A DNA stretch of 64,000 bases from assembly GCA_023663145.1 (NCBI GenBank), contig JAMPHZ010000001.1, forward strand, positions 1 to 64,000, read 5' to 3'. The notes under the pieces were generated by a model. It did not search any database, was not told where the DNA came from, and saw only the letters and a list, made by a program, of their open reading frames with translations. This DNA is from Odoribacter sp. Lineage in GTDB: Bacteria > Bacteroidota > Bacteroidia > Bacteroidales > Muribaculaceae. Shown in pieces: positions 35,343 to 44,534 of the stretch; positions within the stretch are counted from its first letter, which is position 1; the number at the start of each line of letters is the position of its first letter. The position numbers were made by a program, and so were the translations under genes.

Positions 35343-35637
35343 CTTCGTGGCTGAATCCTCCGTTGACGCTCTCGTGCAGGTGGCGTCTACTCACTGTGGC
35401 CCGCGTGGGTGTTTTTGTTTTAGTGACGCGCTTCTTATGTGACCTTGAACTGTCGTAGGCAACGCTTTCGATCTTTTCAGGTTTTTGCTGATTGAATGCT
35501 GAGTCAGTCACTACGGGTCCGTGATGTGACACATATGCACCGCGACCTGCGAAAATTAGACCGAGTCCCACTACAACGGCCAGCGCAAGTACTACGCCGG
35601 CCAACTGAGGCTTGTTCATCTGTCCACGCCCTTTCAT
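35293..35637 (-). CDS. Small hypothetical membrane protein
   Basis: A 114-residue protein with one N-terminal membrane helix (about residues 11-31, LAGVVLALAVVVGLGLIFAG) and a basic, Ser/Thr/Lys-rich tail. No family recognised. It starts 3 bp after the sodium symporter gene, so it is probably translated from the same transcript. An ATG six codons in (35619) is an alternative start. The last 50 bp overlap the convergent DUF3109 gene. It could be a small partner subunit of the transporter, as known for some symporters, but this is only positional inference. Confidence 0.6.
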   Translation of the reverse strand: MKGRGQMNKPQLAGVVLALAVVVGLGLIFAGRGAYVSHHGPVVTDSAFNQQKPEKIESVAYDSSRSHKKRVTKTKTPTRATVSRRHLHESVNGGFSHEVSQPARHLPESAEDTL

Positions 35638-35640
35638 CTA

Positions 35641-37002
35641 CTACAGAAATGTGAATACGAGAATCAGAGCCACCATCACAGGTGCCATAAATCGTATGAT
35701 GAATATAGAGGCCCGGCAGAACGGAGTAGGGCGCTCGCGGCCTGATGCCAACTGATGCTCGAGCATCAGCTTCGGCGCGAACCATCCCATATACACGCAG
35801 GTGGCAATGGACACCACAGGCAGCATGATATTTGTGGTGAAGAAATCGAGAAAATCAAAAATGGTCATGCTCATGATAGTGATGTCACTAAGAGAACCGA
35901 ACGAAAGAGAGCATAACGAACTGAGCGCAAACAGTGGCAGGCACGTCACTATCACGGCTTTGCGGCGGTTCATGCGGCAGCGATCCTGGAGGAATGCGAC
36001 CGTAACCTCAAGCAGTGACACTGTAGAAGTTAAAGCAGCCACAAGCAGTAGCACGAAGAAGAGAATTGACCACAGACGTGTGCCGGGCAGGAATGAGAAT
36101 ACCTCGGGGAGTGTCTGGAATACCAAGGTCGCGCCACGAAGCGAGTGGTCCGACAACCCGAAGTGGCTCACTGACGGGAAGATTACAAACCCCACCATCA
36201 GCGCTACCAACAGGCTCATCAGCGCCACCGTTACCGCCGTAGGCGAAAGCTTGGTGTGGTCAGGGTAATATGATGAGTATGTAACGAGTATACCCATTCC
36301 GAGGCTCAGTGAGAAAAATGTTTGCCCAAGGGCGTTGATCACTGTGCGCCACGTAATCTGGCTGAAATCCGGTTTCAGAAACCATGCGATGCCTTCTGAT
36401 GCCCCGTCAAGCGACAAGGTCATGCAGCACAGAACAGCCAACACAACGAATAATAATGGCATCAGCACATTGGATACTCGTTCTATGCCTTTCTGAACTC
36501 CTCCGAGCAAGACACCCATGTTAAGCACAAGCACGGCCATTGTGAACACAAGAGGCGGCCAGTCAGTGGATATATATTGATCCATGCGTCGGCTGAAGAG
36601 GCTGTCGCTTTGCTCTACGGTAGTTGCGGCGGCATCGTAAAGATCGCCGGTGCATGAATGCCAAAGATATTCAGCGGTCCAACCCTCCACAACCATATAG
36701 AAGCCCGTTATCAGATATGAGGCCAGGATTGCCATGGCTCCTGCAAGCCACCATGGCGTTTTGGGTGCAAGCCGTCTGAATACGCCTACGGCATCGCAGC
36801 GGCCGCCACGGCCGAGGCTCATCTCAGCAAGCATCACAGGCACGCCTAAGATCAGTACGCATGCTATATAGAGAAGTAGAAAAGCCGCCCCGCCGTTTGA
36901 CTGGGCTTCTGCCGGAAAGCGCCACACATTACCCAAGCCTACGGCTGAGCCAAGTGTGGCTGCGATAAGACCTATTTTTGAATTAAATAATTTTCTTGAC
37001 AT
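35641..37002 (-). CDS. Sodium-dependent neurotransmitter:sodium symporter (NSS/SNF) family transporter
   Basis: A 453-residue inner-membrane transporter with 11-12 helices. The opening KIGLIAATLGSAVGLGNVWRFPAEAQSNGGAAFLLLY is the NSS signature; the unwound helix 1 with Gly and Asn residues binds sodium and substrate. Members such as LeuT, TnaT and MhsT import amino acids with sodium. It follows miaB by 56 bp and precedes a small membrane protein gene by 3 bp. An amino acid substrate is likely from the family; which one cannot be told. Confidence 0.92.
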   Translation of the reverse strand: MSRKLFNSKIGLIAATLGSAVGLGNVWRFPAEAQSNGGAAFLLLYIACVLILGVPVMLAEMSLGRGGRCDAVGVFRRLAPKTPWWLAGAMAILASYLITGFYMVVEGWTAEYLWHSCTGDLYDAAATTVEQSDSLFSRRMDQYISTDWPPLVFTMAVLVLNMGVLLGGVQKGIERVSNVLMPLLFVVLAVLCCMTLSLDGASEGIAWFLKPDFSQITWRTVINALGQTFFSLSLGMGILVTYSSYYPDHTKLSPTAVTVALMSLLVALMVGFVIFPSVSHFGLSDHSLRGATLVFQTLPEVFSFLPGTRLWSILFFVLLLVAALTSTVSLLEVTVAFLQDRCRMNRRKAVIVTCLPLFALSSLCSLSFGSLSDITIMSMTIFDFLDFFTTNIMLPVVSIATCVYMGWFAPKLMLEHQLASGRERPTPFCRASIFIIRFMAPVMVALILVFTFL

Positions 37003-37058
37003 GTTGTGATAGAGGAAATGGAAACGTTAGTGGAATTTAGTAGATTTATTGCCGCGGA

Positions 37059-38411
37059 TTATTCAATCAACTCACATATCAGGGTAGCCGATGTGCTACC
37101 GGTGACCCTCACTTTCACAAATTCGCCCACGTGATGGCTCCCACGTGGAAGAACGCATGCCTTGTTGCCCGACGTGCGGCCGGTGAGTTGGTCTGCGCTG
37201 CGTTTTGATATGCCTTCGATAAGTACCTCGAATTCTTTACCTACGTCACGGCGGTTTGACTCTGCCGACAGTTCGTTCTGTAGGGCGATCATGCGGTTGA
37301 GACGTTCAATCTTCACATCCTCCGGGACATTGTCAGGCATCTGGCGGGACGCCAGAGTGCCGGGGCGTTCGGAATATTTGAACATGAATGCTCCGTCGAA
37401 GCCTACTTCGCGCATCAGTGATAAAGTTTCCGCGAAGTCCTCTTCTGTCTCGTCATGGAAGCCCGAGAACATGTCGGTGGTAATGGTGCATTCGGGCATG
37501 GCGCGGCGTATGGCTGCCACGCGGTCAAGATACCATTCGCGTGTATATTTGCGGTTCATAAGCTTCAGCACTTTATTGCTCCCGCTTTGAACCGGCAGGT
37601 GGATATGTTTGCACAAATTGGGATATCTGGCTATCGTGGCTATGACTTCGTCACTCAGATCCTTGGGATGGGAGGTGGTGAAACGCACACGCATTTCGGG
37701 AACGGCGGTGGCAACCTTCTCAAGAAGTCTGGCAAAGTCGATTGTCTCGCCGGTGTCAGGCGAAGTATAGCGGTATGAGTTCACATTCTGCCCCAACAAT
37801 GTCACTTCCTTGAATCCGCGGGATCTCAGGTCTTCGATTTCCCTCAGTATACTGTCCGTCTCTCGCGACCTTTCGCGCCCGCGAGTGTAGGGGACTATAC
37901 AGTAGGAGCAGAAATTGTCGCATCCGCGCATTATACTCACAAATCCTCCCACACGGTTGGCACCTATACGCCGAGGCACTATATCTCGGTATGTCTCGGT
38001 AGTGCTCAGTTCCACATTGATCGCAGGATTCCCGGTTTCTGCGGCGGCGAATAGAGCCGGAAGGTCAAGATAGGAATCAGGACCGGCAACTACGTCTACA
38101 CCATGATCCTCTATCAGCGACTGGCGCACACGCTCGGCCATGCATCCTATGACGCCGACAATCAGTTTTCTGGAGCCGCGTTTGCGTCGGAGCGCACCCA
38201 GATATTGCAGGCGCGCCACAATCTTTTGTTCAGCATTGTCGCGTATCGAGCAGGTATTAAGCAATATTGCATCAGCTTTCTCAATGTCATCGGTGAGTTG
38301 GTAACCCGCCATTTCAAGTATTGATGCTACCACTTCTGAGTCGGCCACATTCATCTGGCAGCCATAGGTCTCTATATATAATTGAGGAAAAGATTGGTTG
38401 TTTTCTAACAT
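37059..38411 (-). CDS. miaB: tRNA-2-methylthio-N6-dimethylallyladenosine synthase
   Basis: A 450-residue radical-SAM methylthiotransferase that modifies A37 of tRNAs reading UNN codons. The N-terminal cluster cysteines are seen in YGCQMN, LNTCSIRDNAEQK and VIGCMAER. The radical-SAM motif is GCDNFCSYC (C-x3-C-x2-C), and a C-terminal TRAM domain ends the protein. The longer frame begins at a TTG at 38435; ATG 38411 is chosen because it gives the normal MLENNQSFPQLYIETYGCQ start and fits the promoter at 38440-38471. It leads the symporter and small membrane protein genes. Confidence 0.94.
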   Translation of the reverse strand: MLENNQSFPQLYIETYGCQMNVADSEVVASILEMAGYQLTDDIEKADAILLNTCSIRDNAEQKIVARLQYLGALRRKRGSRKLIVGVIGCMAERVRQSLIEDHGVDVVAGPDSYLDLPALFAAAETGNPAINVELSTTETYRDIVPRRIGANRVGGFVSIMRGCDNFCSYCIVPYTRGRERSRETDSILREIEDLRSRGFKEVTLLGQNVNSYRYTSPDTGETIDFARLLEKVATAVPEMRVRFTTSHPKDLSDEVIATIARYPNLCKHIHLPVQSGSNKVLKLMNRKYTREWYLDRVAAIRRAMPECTITTDMFSGFHDETEEDFAETLSLMREVGFDGAFMFKYSERPGTLASRQMPDNVPEDVKIERLNRMIALQNELSAESNRRDVGKEFEVLIEGISKRSADQLTGRTSGNKACVLPRGSHHVGEFVKVRVTGSTSATLICELIE

Positions 38412-38425
38412 TCTTATCGAAAAAA

Positions 38426-38457
38426 TTTGTGACAATGCACAAGATTAGCTAATTTTG
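38426..38457 (+). promoter_or_regulatory. Consensus promoter of succinate CoA-transferase operon
   Basis: TTTG (38426-38429), a 20-bp spacer and TAATTTTG (38450-38457). It is interleaved with the divergent miaB promoter, so one polymerase would block the other. The transcript would begin near 38463 and carry a hairpin at 38484-38505. Confidence 0.7.
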
Positions 38458-38471
38458 TGCAAAATTACAAA
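38440..38471 (-). promoter_or_regulatory. Near-consensus promoter of miaB operon
   Basis: On the minus strand, TTTG (38468-38471), a 20-bp spacer and TAATCTTG (38440-38447, one mismatch in the last box). It lies fully across the plus-strand promoter at 38426-38457. Confidence 0.65.
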
Positions 38472-38483
38472 ATTATCGGTGAG

Positions 38484-38505
38484 CGGGCAAAATTTTTTTG
38501 CCCCG
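38484..38505 (+). other. Hairpin in leader of the CoA-transferase operon
   Basis: GGGCAAAA (38485-38492) pairs with TTTTGCCC (38496-38503) around a 3-T loop. It sits about 20 bases after the predicted transcript start and 22 bases before the first ATG. No poly-T run follows, so it is more likely a stability or attenuation element than a terminator. Confidence 0.45.
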
Positions 38506-38527
38506 TTCGCCTTGAACCGGTATCAAC

Positions 38528-38908
38528 ATGCATTCTTTTGTAGAAGAAGTACTGCCTTGGATGGTGATCGCCTTCTATATATGGGCATACCTTTACAAGG
38601 TCATAAAGAAGAGTAAGAGACAGGCAGCCTCCCCGGCTGCTTCAGTGGCTCCGCGCCCGGTGATGCCGGTTGAACGTCAGAAGCGATCTTTGCCGGAGTT
38701 CCCTCAGGCCGGCACTTCCATTGACACCGGTGATCACGTGGCTAAGCCGGCTCCGTTACTCGATTCTGATAAAGAGGGCATGTGTGCAGTAAGTCACACC
38801 GAACCTATGCAGCCTGTGACAGTGCAGCCCATCTCACCACGCCGACGCGCTTTGCGCAACACCATTATCATGGGCGAGATTCTTACTCCTAAGTTCAAAA
38901 GTCTATAA
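38528..38908 (+). CDS. Small hypothetical membrane protein upstream of CoA-transferase
   Basis: A 126-residue protein with one N-terminal membrane helix (about residues 8-27) followed by a Lys/Arg cluster and a Pro/Ala/Ser-rich cytoplasmic-looking tail. The conserved-looking C-terminus is RRALRNTIIMGEILTPKFKSL. No family recognised. It is the first gene behind the promoter at 38426, 26 bp upstream of the CoA-transferase, so the two are probably expressed together. Confidence 0.7.
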   Translation: MHSFVEEVLPWMVIAFYIWAYLYKVIKKSKRQAASPAASVAPRPVMPVERQKRSLPEFPQAGTSIDTGDHVAKPAPLLDSDKEGMCAVSHTEPMQPVTVQPISPRRRALRNTIIMGEILTPKFKSL

Positions 38909-38934
38909 ACCATTTTATTACATAATTACAAGCA

Positions 38935-40428
38935 ATGGCATTCAATTATATCACGGCTCAGGAAGCCGCAGAAATGATTAACAACGGTGACACCCTCGGC
39001 CTCTCCGGTTTTACCGCCCCCGGTGCCCCAAAAGCTATTACAGAAGCACTCGCAGCCAAGGCTGAGCGTGAACACGCCGCAGGCCGCCCGTTTAAAGTAA
39101 ATATCCTGACCGGTGCCTCTACCTCCGATCATGTTGACGGCTGCCTTTCCCGCGCTAACGCGATCAATATCCGTGCGCCCTACCAGAATGTGCCTGACCT
39201 GCGCAAGCGCATCAACTCCCACGACGTGCACTACAATGACCGTCACCTCAGCGACATGGCACAGGAAACACGTTACGGTTTCTTCGGTAAAGTTACACAT
39301 GCTATAATTGAAGCAGCCGACATTACCCCTGACGGCGAGATAATCGTAGGCTGCGGTGTGGGCAATGTTCCCACCTATGCCGCACTTGCCGATAAGATTT
39401 TCATTGAGCTTAACGCCAAGCTCCCTCATACCCTTCAGGGCATGCACGACATATACATGCCTCTTGATCCTCCTTATCGCCGCGAGATAGGCGTCTATAA
39501 GCCAAGCGACCGCATCGGCTCTCCGGTGCTGAAGGTTGATCCTTCGAAGATCGTCGGTATAGTCCGTACTGATTCCTATGACGGCGTGAAACCGTTCACT
39601 GAACCCGATGAAATATCGAAGCAGATCGGTGCCAATGTCGTGTCATTCCTTCTCAGCGAATACAAGCGCGGTGGCATTCCAAAGGAATTCCTGCCGCTGC
39701 AATCCGGTGTGGGCAATGTGGCCAACGCTGTCCTTTATGACCTTGGCGAGAGCACAGTCCTTCCTACCTTCCAGATGTACACCGAGGTTATTCAGGACGC
39801 CGTGCTCGAGCTTATGAAGAAAGGCAAGTGCTCATTTGCATCAACATGCTCGATGACTTTCAGCGACAAAGTCGAGGAAGAACTGTTTGCAAATCTTGAT
39901 TTCTTCCATGATAAGATCCTTATGCGCCCTGCTGAGATCTCCAATAATCCCGAGGTTATACGTCGCATAGGTGTGATTGCGATGAACACAGCTCTCGAAG
40001 CCGATATTTTTGGAGGTGTGAATTCAACACATGTCCTCGGCACCAAGATGATGAACGGTATTGGCGGTTCAGGTGATTTCACCCGCAATGCCTATATATC
40101 GATATTCTCTTGCCCATCGGTTACCAAAGGTGGCCTCATCAGCAACATCGTGCCTATGGTTGCTCATGCCGACCACTCGGAACACTCGGTCGACATTGTA
40201 GTCACCGACCAAGGTATCGCCGACCTGCGCCATCTCGACCCCGTGCAACGTGCGGAAGTGATAATCGAGAACTGTGCTCACCCCGACTATCGCCCCCTCC
40301 TGCGCGATTATCTCAAGATTGGCAAAGGCGGCCAGACACCCCATAGCCTCCAGGCAGCTTTCGCGTTCCACAACGCTTTCAACGAGACCGGTGACATGCG
40401 CAACGCCGACTTCTCCAAATATATCTGA
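38935..40428 (+). CDS. Succinate (acetyl-CoA:succinate/propionate) CoA-transferase
   Basis: A 497-residue acetyl-CoA hydrolase/transferase family enzyme. Typical blocks are GDTLGLSGFTAPGAPKAITEAL at the start, the propionyl/succinate CoA-transferase core with VGCGVGNVPTYAALADKIFIELN, and NGIGGSGDFTRNAYISIFSCPS. In gut Bacteroidetes this enzyme moves CoA between succinyl-CoA and acetate or propionate, closing the succinate-propionate fermentation route. Full length. It follows a small membrane protein gene and is 5 bp before a thioredoxin-like gene. The exact acyl donor is inferred from the family. Confidence 0.9.
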   Translation: MAFNYITAQEAAEMINNGDTLGLSGFTAPGAPKAITEALAAKAEREHAAGRPFKVNILTGASTSDHVDGCLSRANAINIRAPYQNVPDLRKRINSHDVHYNDRHLSDMAQETRYGFFGKVTHAIIEAADITPDGEIIVGCGVGNVPTYAALADKIFIELNAKLPHTLQGMHDIYMPLDPPYRREIGVYKPSDRIGSPVLKVDPSKIVGIVRTDSYDGVKPFTEPDEISKQIGANVVSFLLSEYKRGGIPKEFLPLQSGVGNVANAVLYDLGESTVLPTFQMYTEVIQDAVLELMKKGKCSFASTCSMTFSDKVEEELFANLDFFHDKILMRPAEISNNPEVIRRIGVIAMNTALEADIFGGVNSTHVLGTKMMNGIGGSGDFTRNAYISIFSCPSVTKGGLISNIVPMVAHADHSEHSVDIVVTDQGIADLRHLDPVQRAEVIIENCAHPDYRPLLRDYLKIGKGGQTPHSLQAAFAFHNAFNETGDMRNADFSKYI

Positions 40429-40433
40429 TTAAA

Positions 40434-41444
40434 ATGATAAGAAAGATCTCTACAGCGGTCATCCTGGCTCTTGGGTTCATCTCGGCCCATGCCGCTGACC
40501 CTTACAAGGTGCAGGCACCCGTTCCGGCTGATTTCGACGGTGCTATGGCTTTTATAATAAACTTTGACACCGGCGAGAAAGTTGATTCAACCCTCGTCGA
40601 GGGAGCTACGGCCGTGTTCTCAGGTGCTATGGATGAGCCATTTGCCGCTCGTATGATTGTCGATGGAGCCCGCTACTCGCAATTTATCCTCGAACCCGGC
40701 TCTATTGCAATCGACGCAGCCACCCGCCGTGCTTTCGGCAGTCCGCTAAATGATCAGTTCGGCGAGATAAACCGTGCCGTCTCCGAACTATCCTCTCTTT
40801 ATGCCCGTGCAGAGACTGATTCAGCCCGGCAGGCCGTTGTGGAGCGTTATGATTCCCTGTGCGACAGCCTTATCGCCGAGAATGCCGACAATCCCATCGG
40901 CTACATGCTCTTCCTGCAGCAGGCCTATGATTACGAGCCTGATGAACTGGTGGCTTTCCTTGAAGCAAATCCCTCATTCAGGAATTACAAGCGTCTTCAG
41001 AAACTCGTCGAGATGAACGAGCGCCGCGCTGCAACCGCCGAGGGATCGCAGTTCATTGACTTTGACATCAATGGCACAAAACTCAGCGATTTTGTAGGCC
41101 GCGAAGGCAAATATCTGCTTGTCGACTACTTCGCCTCGTGGTGTGGCCCGTGTAAGGTGCAGATAGAAGTGCTTAAGGAGATATATCAGAAATATAAGGA
41201 TTCTGATAAACTGGACATACTTGGTGTGGCAGTGTGGGATGAACCCGACGACACCCGTCGTGCTATTGAATCAGAACAGATCCCCTGGGAAGTCATAATT
41301 AACGCACAGTCAATTCCCACTGACCTTTACGGCATTTCCGGAATTCCGTCGATTATGCTTATTGCGCCCGATGGCACAATCGTGAGCCGCGATAAAATGA
41401 GCGACGACCTCAAGGCAGATGTCGACCGTTTCCTGTCAAAATAA
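40434..41444 (+). CDS. DUF4369/TlpA-like exported thioredoxin-fold protein
   Basis: A 336-residue exported protein. After a signal peptide (1-20), residues about 25-125 resemble DUF4369 (beta-rich). Residues about 200-335 are a TlpA/AhpC-TSA thioredoxin domain with the redox motif WCGPC (YFASWCGPCKVQ). The cis-proline region SGIPSIMLIAPDG is present. It would reduce or shuffle disulfides in the periplasm. It starts 5 bp after the CoA-transferase stop, and a terminator follows at 41489. Confidence 0.86.
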   Translation: MIRKISTAVILALGFISAHAADPYKVQAPVPADFDGAMAFIINFDTGEKVDSTLVEGATAVFSGAMDEPFAARMIVDGARYSQFILEPGSIAIDAATRRAFGSPLNDQFGEINRAVSELSSLYARAETDSARQAVVERYDSLCDSLIAENADNPIGYMLFLQQAYDYEPDELVAFLEANPSFRNYKRLQKLVEMNERRAATAEGSQFIDFDINGTKLSDFVGREGKYLLVDYFASWCGPCKVQIEVLKEIYQKYKDSDKLDILGVAVWDEPDDTRRAIESEQIPWEVIINAQSIPTDLYGISGIPSIMLIAPDGTIVSRDKMSDDLKADVDRFLSK

Positions 41445-41488
41445 TTGTATTTTGATTATCACTGTAAGATAAGTAATATAAAAGAATG

Positions 41489-41525
41489 TACCCCGGCCGC
41501 TGAAAAATCAGAGACCGGGGTATTT
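41489..41525. terminator. Bidirectional intrinsic terminator
   Basis: TACCCCGG (41489-41496) pairs with CCGGGGTA (41515-41522), 18-base loop, followed by TTTCC. It lies between the convergent thioredoxin-like and VanZ-like genes. Confidence 0.7.
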
Positions 41526-41545
41526 CCTTTGTGTTACATATGGCA

Positions 41546-41959
41546 TTACGGCTGCTGCCTCTGCCTCCTGCTCCTGAAGCAGGCATTCACTGCCGGCGGT
41601 GCGGTAAATACCGCTATCAGTATGCCGCCCCAATCAGCCAGAAGATCAAGCGGATCCGACGGCCTGCCTATGGGAAGCAATCCCTGTATGACCTCATCCG
41701 CTATGGAGAATAAGGCCACCGCCACAGCAGTTACGACTATCGGGCGTCGTGTAAGAGTGCGCCCGCTGCGGCGGAAATCGAAAAGGATAGAGCCTGTAAA
41801 ACCGCCCATCATTATGGCATGGATGATTTTGTCAATGCCTGGGATGGCCGGAATATTATCGGGATCGATAGGCTTTGGTACCCAGGTACCGTATATTATT
41901 ACCGCCAATACTATTAAAGACGGCCACCACTGGCTTATAAATCGGGCAACAGCTTTCAT
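41546..41959 (-). CDS. VanZ-like membrane protein
   Basis: A 137-residue protein with about four membrane helices. It carries a VanZ-type pattern: PGIDKIIHAIMMGGFTGSILF with the conserved D-K-x2-H, and IADEVIQGLLPIGRPSDPLDLLADWGGI near the third helix. VanZ-like proteins are linked to glycopeptide resistance in some bacteria, but most are of unknown role. It overlaps the upstream serine hydrolase gene by 4 bp (ATGA). Confidence 0.82.
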   Translation of the reverse strand: MKAVARFISQWWPSLIVLAVIIYGTWVPKPIDPDNIPAIPGIDKIIHAIMMGGFTGSILFDFRRSGRTLTRRPIVVTAVAVALFSIADEVIQGLLPIGRPSDPLDLLADWGGILIAVFTAPPAVNACFRSRRQRQQP

Positions 41960-43062
41960 CGACGTAATTGAAGGGCACGGTCTATGATATCTACAAGCTC
42001 GCTGCGCGACCTGTCATTGCGGTTCTCAAGCACTATGATCTTTGTGTCACTCTCAGGATATACAGCTACATAAGCCTGAAAACCACCGTTATCTCCCGTA
42101 TGGAATATCTTGATCGGTTGGCCTGCAGGATGTTCTACAAATTGTCCTAAGGCATACCATGTGTCGGGGCGTCGCTGATAGTCGCAGTAAGGACTTGCCG
42201 AGACACTCACCCTCGGCTGTCGTGAAAGACTTATCCATGCGTGGGGAAGCACTATACCGTCGCGCAGGGCATTAAGCCATGACAGCATATCGCGGGCCGT
42301 TGAGTATATTCCGCCATCGGGTCGTGTGGCAAAGAATGTTTCTTCGCCATAGTCATATTCGCGCCACGAACCATCCGGGTCCGGTATATAGGCGTGTGCC
42401 TGTCCGGGCATTTCGGCATGAGGATCGAAATATGAGGTCTTGCCCATGCCGGAAACCTTGAAAAGGCGTTCCTCGGCATAGGCGGTGAACTCTTGCCCCG
42501 ATAATTGTTCCACTATGCGTGCAAGTAATATAAACGACGGATTCAGATAGTCGTAATACTCACCTGCGCCATGTGCCGGCTTTTCAAGATCGGCAAAGTA
42601 AGATATCGCGTCGTCATCGTCGGCGGTTATCTTCCATTCGCGTGATCCTTCGCGCGCGTCAGGTAGTCCGGAAGTGTGCGATGCAAGCATCGCCGGTGTT
42701 ATCTCATGCCACCACGGTTGTGTATAGCAGAGAAAAGAATCTACGGGTGTGTCAAGCAGCGGCATTCCCCCGCGATAGGCGGCCGCCTGTTGCAGAAGAG
42801 CCATCACTGTGAACTGTTTTGACACCGACGCTATGTTGAAACGGGTGTCTTCTGTTATGCTGGTATATGTGTCAAGCCGCGCCATACCGCGGTATTGCTC
42901 ATATATTATAGAGTCTCCACGGGCAATTACGATTGCTCCGCCGGGTGCGTCGGCAGCATCCCAACGCTTATTGATCATGCTGTCTATCAGTTGAAGATCC
43001 GTTGCCAGGGAGGCGCCGGCAGCAAGCATTGTTGTCACTATGGTCGTCAATATTCTAAACAA
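41956..43062 (-). CDS. Beta-lactamase-family serine hydrolase
   Basis: A 368-residue exported hydrolase of the class C beta-lactamase/DD-peptidase fold. The catalytic S79-V-S-K82 motif and YDYLNPSF near residue 168 are clear. The C-terminal FHTGDNGGF stands in for the KTG box. The start is a TTG at 43062: it yields a complete signal peptide (FRILTTIVTTMLAAGASLA), while the first ATG at 43029 would cut it in half. The gene begins right after the asnS terminator and overlaps the VanZ-like gene by 4 bp. The substrate is unknown; esterase or peptidase activity on cell-wall material is plausible. Confidence 0.85.
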   Translation of the reverse strand: MFRILTTIVTTMLAAGASLATDLQLIDSMINKRWDAADAPGGAIVIARGDSIIYEQYRGMARLDTYTSITEDTRFNIASVSKQFTVMALLQQAAAYRGGMPLLDTPVDSFLCYTQPWWHEITPAMLASHTSGLPDAREGSREWKITADDDDAISYFADLEKPAHGAGEYYDYLNPSFILLARIVEQLSGQEFTAYAEERLFKVSGMGKTSYFDPHAEMPGQAHAYIPDPDGSWREYDYGEETFFATRPDGGIYSTARDMLSWLNALRDGIVLPHAWISLSRQPRVSVSASPYCDYQRRPDTWYALGQFVEHPAGQPIKIFHTGDNGGFQAYVAVYPESDTKIIVLENRNDRSRSELVDIIDRALQLRR

Positions 43063-43075
43063 GCTCTTTGTATAT

Positions 43076-43113
43076 AAAAAGCCGGAGTGGTGCGGTTTTT
43101 CACCATCTCCGGC
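43076..43113 (-). terminator. Intrinsic terminator after asnS
   Basis: Read on the minus strand, GCCGGAGATGGTG (43113-43101) pairs with CACCACTCCGGC (43092-43081) with one mismatch or bulge, followed by TTTTT. It separates the asnS transcript from the serine hydrolase gene that starts at 43062. Confidence 0.8.
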
Positions 43114-43131
43114 ATTATATTTTTACAGGTG

Positions 43132-44520
43132 TTAAAATTCGCAGTTCTTGGGAGTGCGGGGGAACGGGATCACGTCGCGGATGTTGGTCATTCCGGTCAC
43201 AAAGAGCAACAGGCGTTCGAAGCCCAATCCGAATCCTGAGTGAGGTACAGTACCATAGCGGCGGGTGTCAAGATACCACACCATATCTTTCATCGGTATG
43301 TTGAGTTCATTTATACGCGTGAGCAACTTGTCATAGTCAGCTTCACGTTCGCTACCGCCGATGATCTCGCCAATCTGCGGGAACAGGATATCCATGGCGC
43401 GCACGGTCTTGCCGTCTTCATTCTGCTTCATGTAGAATGCCTTGATGTCGCGTGGATAGTCGGTGAGGATGACGGGCTTCTTGAAGTAGTGTTCTACAAG
43501 ATAGCGCTCGTGTTCGCTTTGCAGGTCGATACCCCATGAAACGGGAAATTCGAATTTATGGCCCGATTCTTCAAGGATCTTGACACCTTCGGTATAGGTC
43601 AGGCGCACAAAGTCATTGTGAAGTACAAATTCGAGGCGTTCCACAAGCCCCTTGTCGAAATGCTCGGCAAGGAAGTCTATGTCATCACGGCAGTGGTCGA
43701 GCACGTAACGGATGCAGTATTTCACAAATTCTTCGGCGAGATCCATGTTGTCGTGGATGTCGTAGAACGCCATCTCTGGTTCAATCATCCAGAATTCCGA
43801 CAAGTGGCGTTGGGTGTTGGAATTCTCGGCGCGGAATGTTGGTCCGAATGTATAGATTTCACCTATGGCTGTTGCTCCAAGTTCTCCCTCGAGCTGCCCT
43901 GATACAGTGAGGGCCGCGGGCTTCCCGAAGAAGTCCTGGCAATAGTCTACCTTGCCGTCTTCGGTGAATGGGATATTGTTGAGCGGTAGGGTAGTGACCT
44001 GAAACATCGCTCCGGCACCTTCGCAGTCACTTGATGTGATGAGCGGAGTGTGGAGATAGAAGAAACCTTTATCCTGGAAGAAACGGTGCACGGCATAGGC
44101 GAGTGCGCTGCGCACCCGCAGTATGGCGCCGAAAGTATTGGTGCGCGGACGCAGATGGGCTATATCGCGCAGGAACTCAAGTGTGTGTCCTTTCTTCTGC
44201 AGAGGGTAAGTCTCAGGGTTGGCTGTGCCGTATACTTCAAGGGTCTCGGCCTGCACTTCGCAAGTCTGGCCCTTGCCCTGTGATTCCACAAGTTTGCCGG
44301 TGACGTGGATTGAAGAGCCTGTCGTGACAGTCTTGAGCTCGTCATCGGTGAATTTGTTCATGTCGAAGACAATCTGGAGATTTTTGATTGTCGAGCCGTC
44401 ATTCAGGGCTACAAACTGAACGTATTTGTTGCCTCGGCGTGTGCGCACCCAACCGCGCACATCGACTTCCTGGCCGGTGGCAGCGGTGGCGAGCAATTTT
44501 ACTATCTTGGTACGTTTCAT
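43132..44520 (-). CDS. asnS: Asparagine--tRNA ligase
   Basis: A 462-residue class IIb aminoacyl-tRNA synthetase that charges tRNA-Asn. The N-terminal OB-fold anticodon domain ([21 protein letters not shown]) is followed by the catalytic core with motif 2 ([21 protein letters not shown]) and motif 3 ([15 protein letters not shown]). The start is set at ATG 44520 ([10 protein letters not shown]); the upstream in-frame extension from 44592 runs into the previous gene and is rejected. It follows the pseudouridine synthase gene by 14 bp and ends before a strong terminator. Confidence 0.95.
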   Translation of the reverse strand: MKRTKIVKLLATAATGQEVDVRGWVRTRRGNKYVQFVALNDGSTIKNLQIVFDMNKFTDDELKTVTTGSSIHVTGKLVESQGKGQTCEVQAETLEVYGTANPETYPLQKKGHTLEFLRDIAHLRPRTNTFGAILRVRSALAYAVHRFFQDKGFFYLHTPLITSSDCEGAGAMFQVTTLPLNNIPFTEDGKVDYCQDFFGKPAALTVSGQLEGELGATAIGEIYTFGPTFRAENSNTQRHLSEFWMIEPEMAFYDIHDNMDLAEEFVKYCIRYVLDHCRDDIDFLAEHFDKGLVERLEFVLHNDFVRLTYTEGVKILEESGHKFEFPVSWGIDLQSEHERYLVEHYFKKPVILTDYPRDIKAFYMKQNEDGKTVRAMDILFPQIGEIIGGSEREADYDKLLTRINELNIPMKDMVWYLDTRRYGTVPHSGFGLGFERLLLFVTGMTNIRDVIPFPRTPKNCEF

Positions 44521-44534
44521 TGCGGGTAGGTTTA

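Noticed and set aside
38926-39447. 173-codon minus-strand frame
   Set aside because: Antisense to the CoA-transferase gene, whose protein is clearly conserved.
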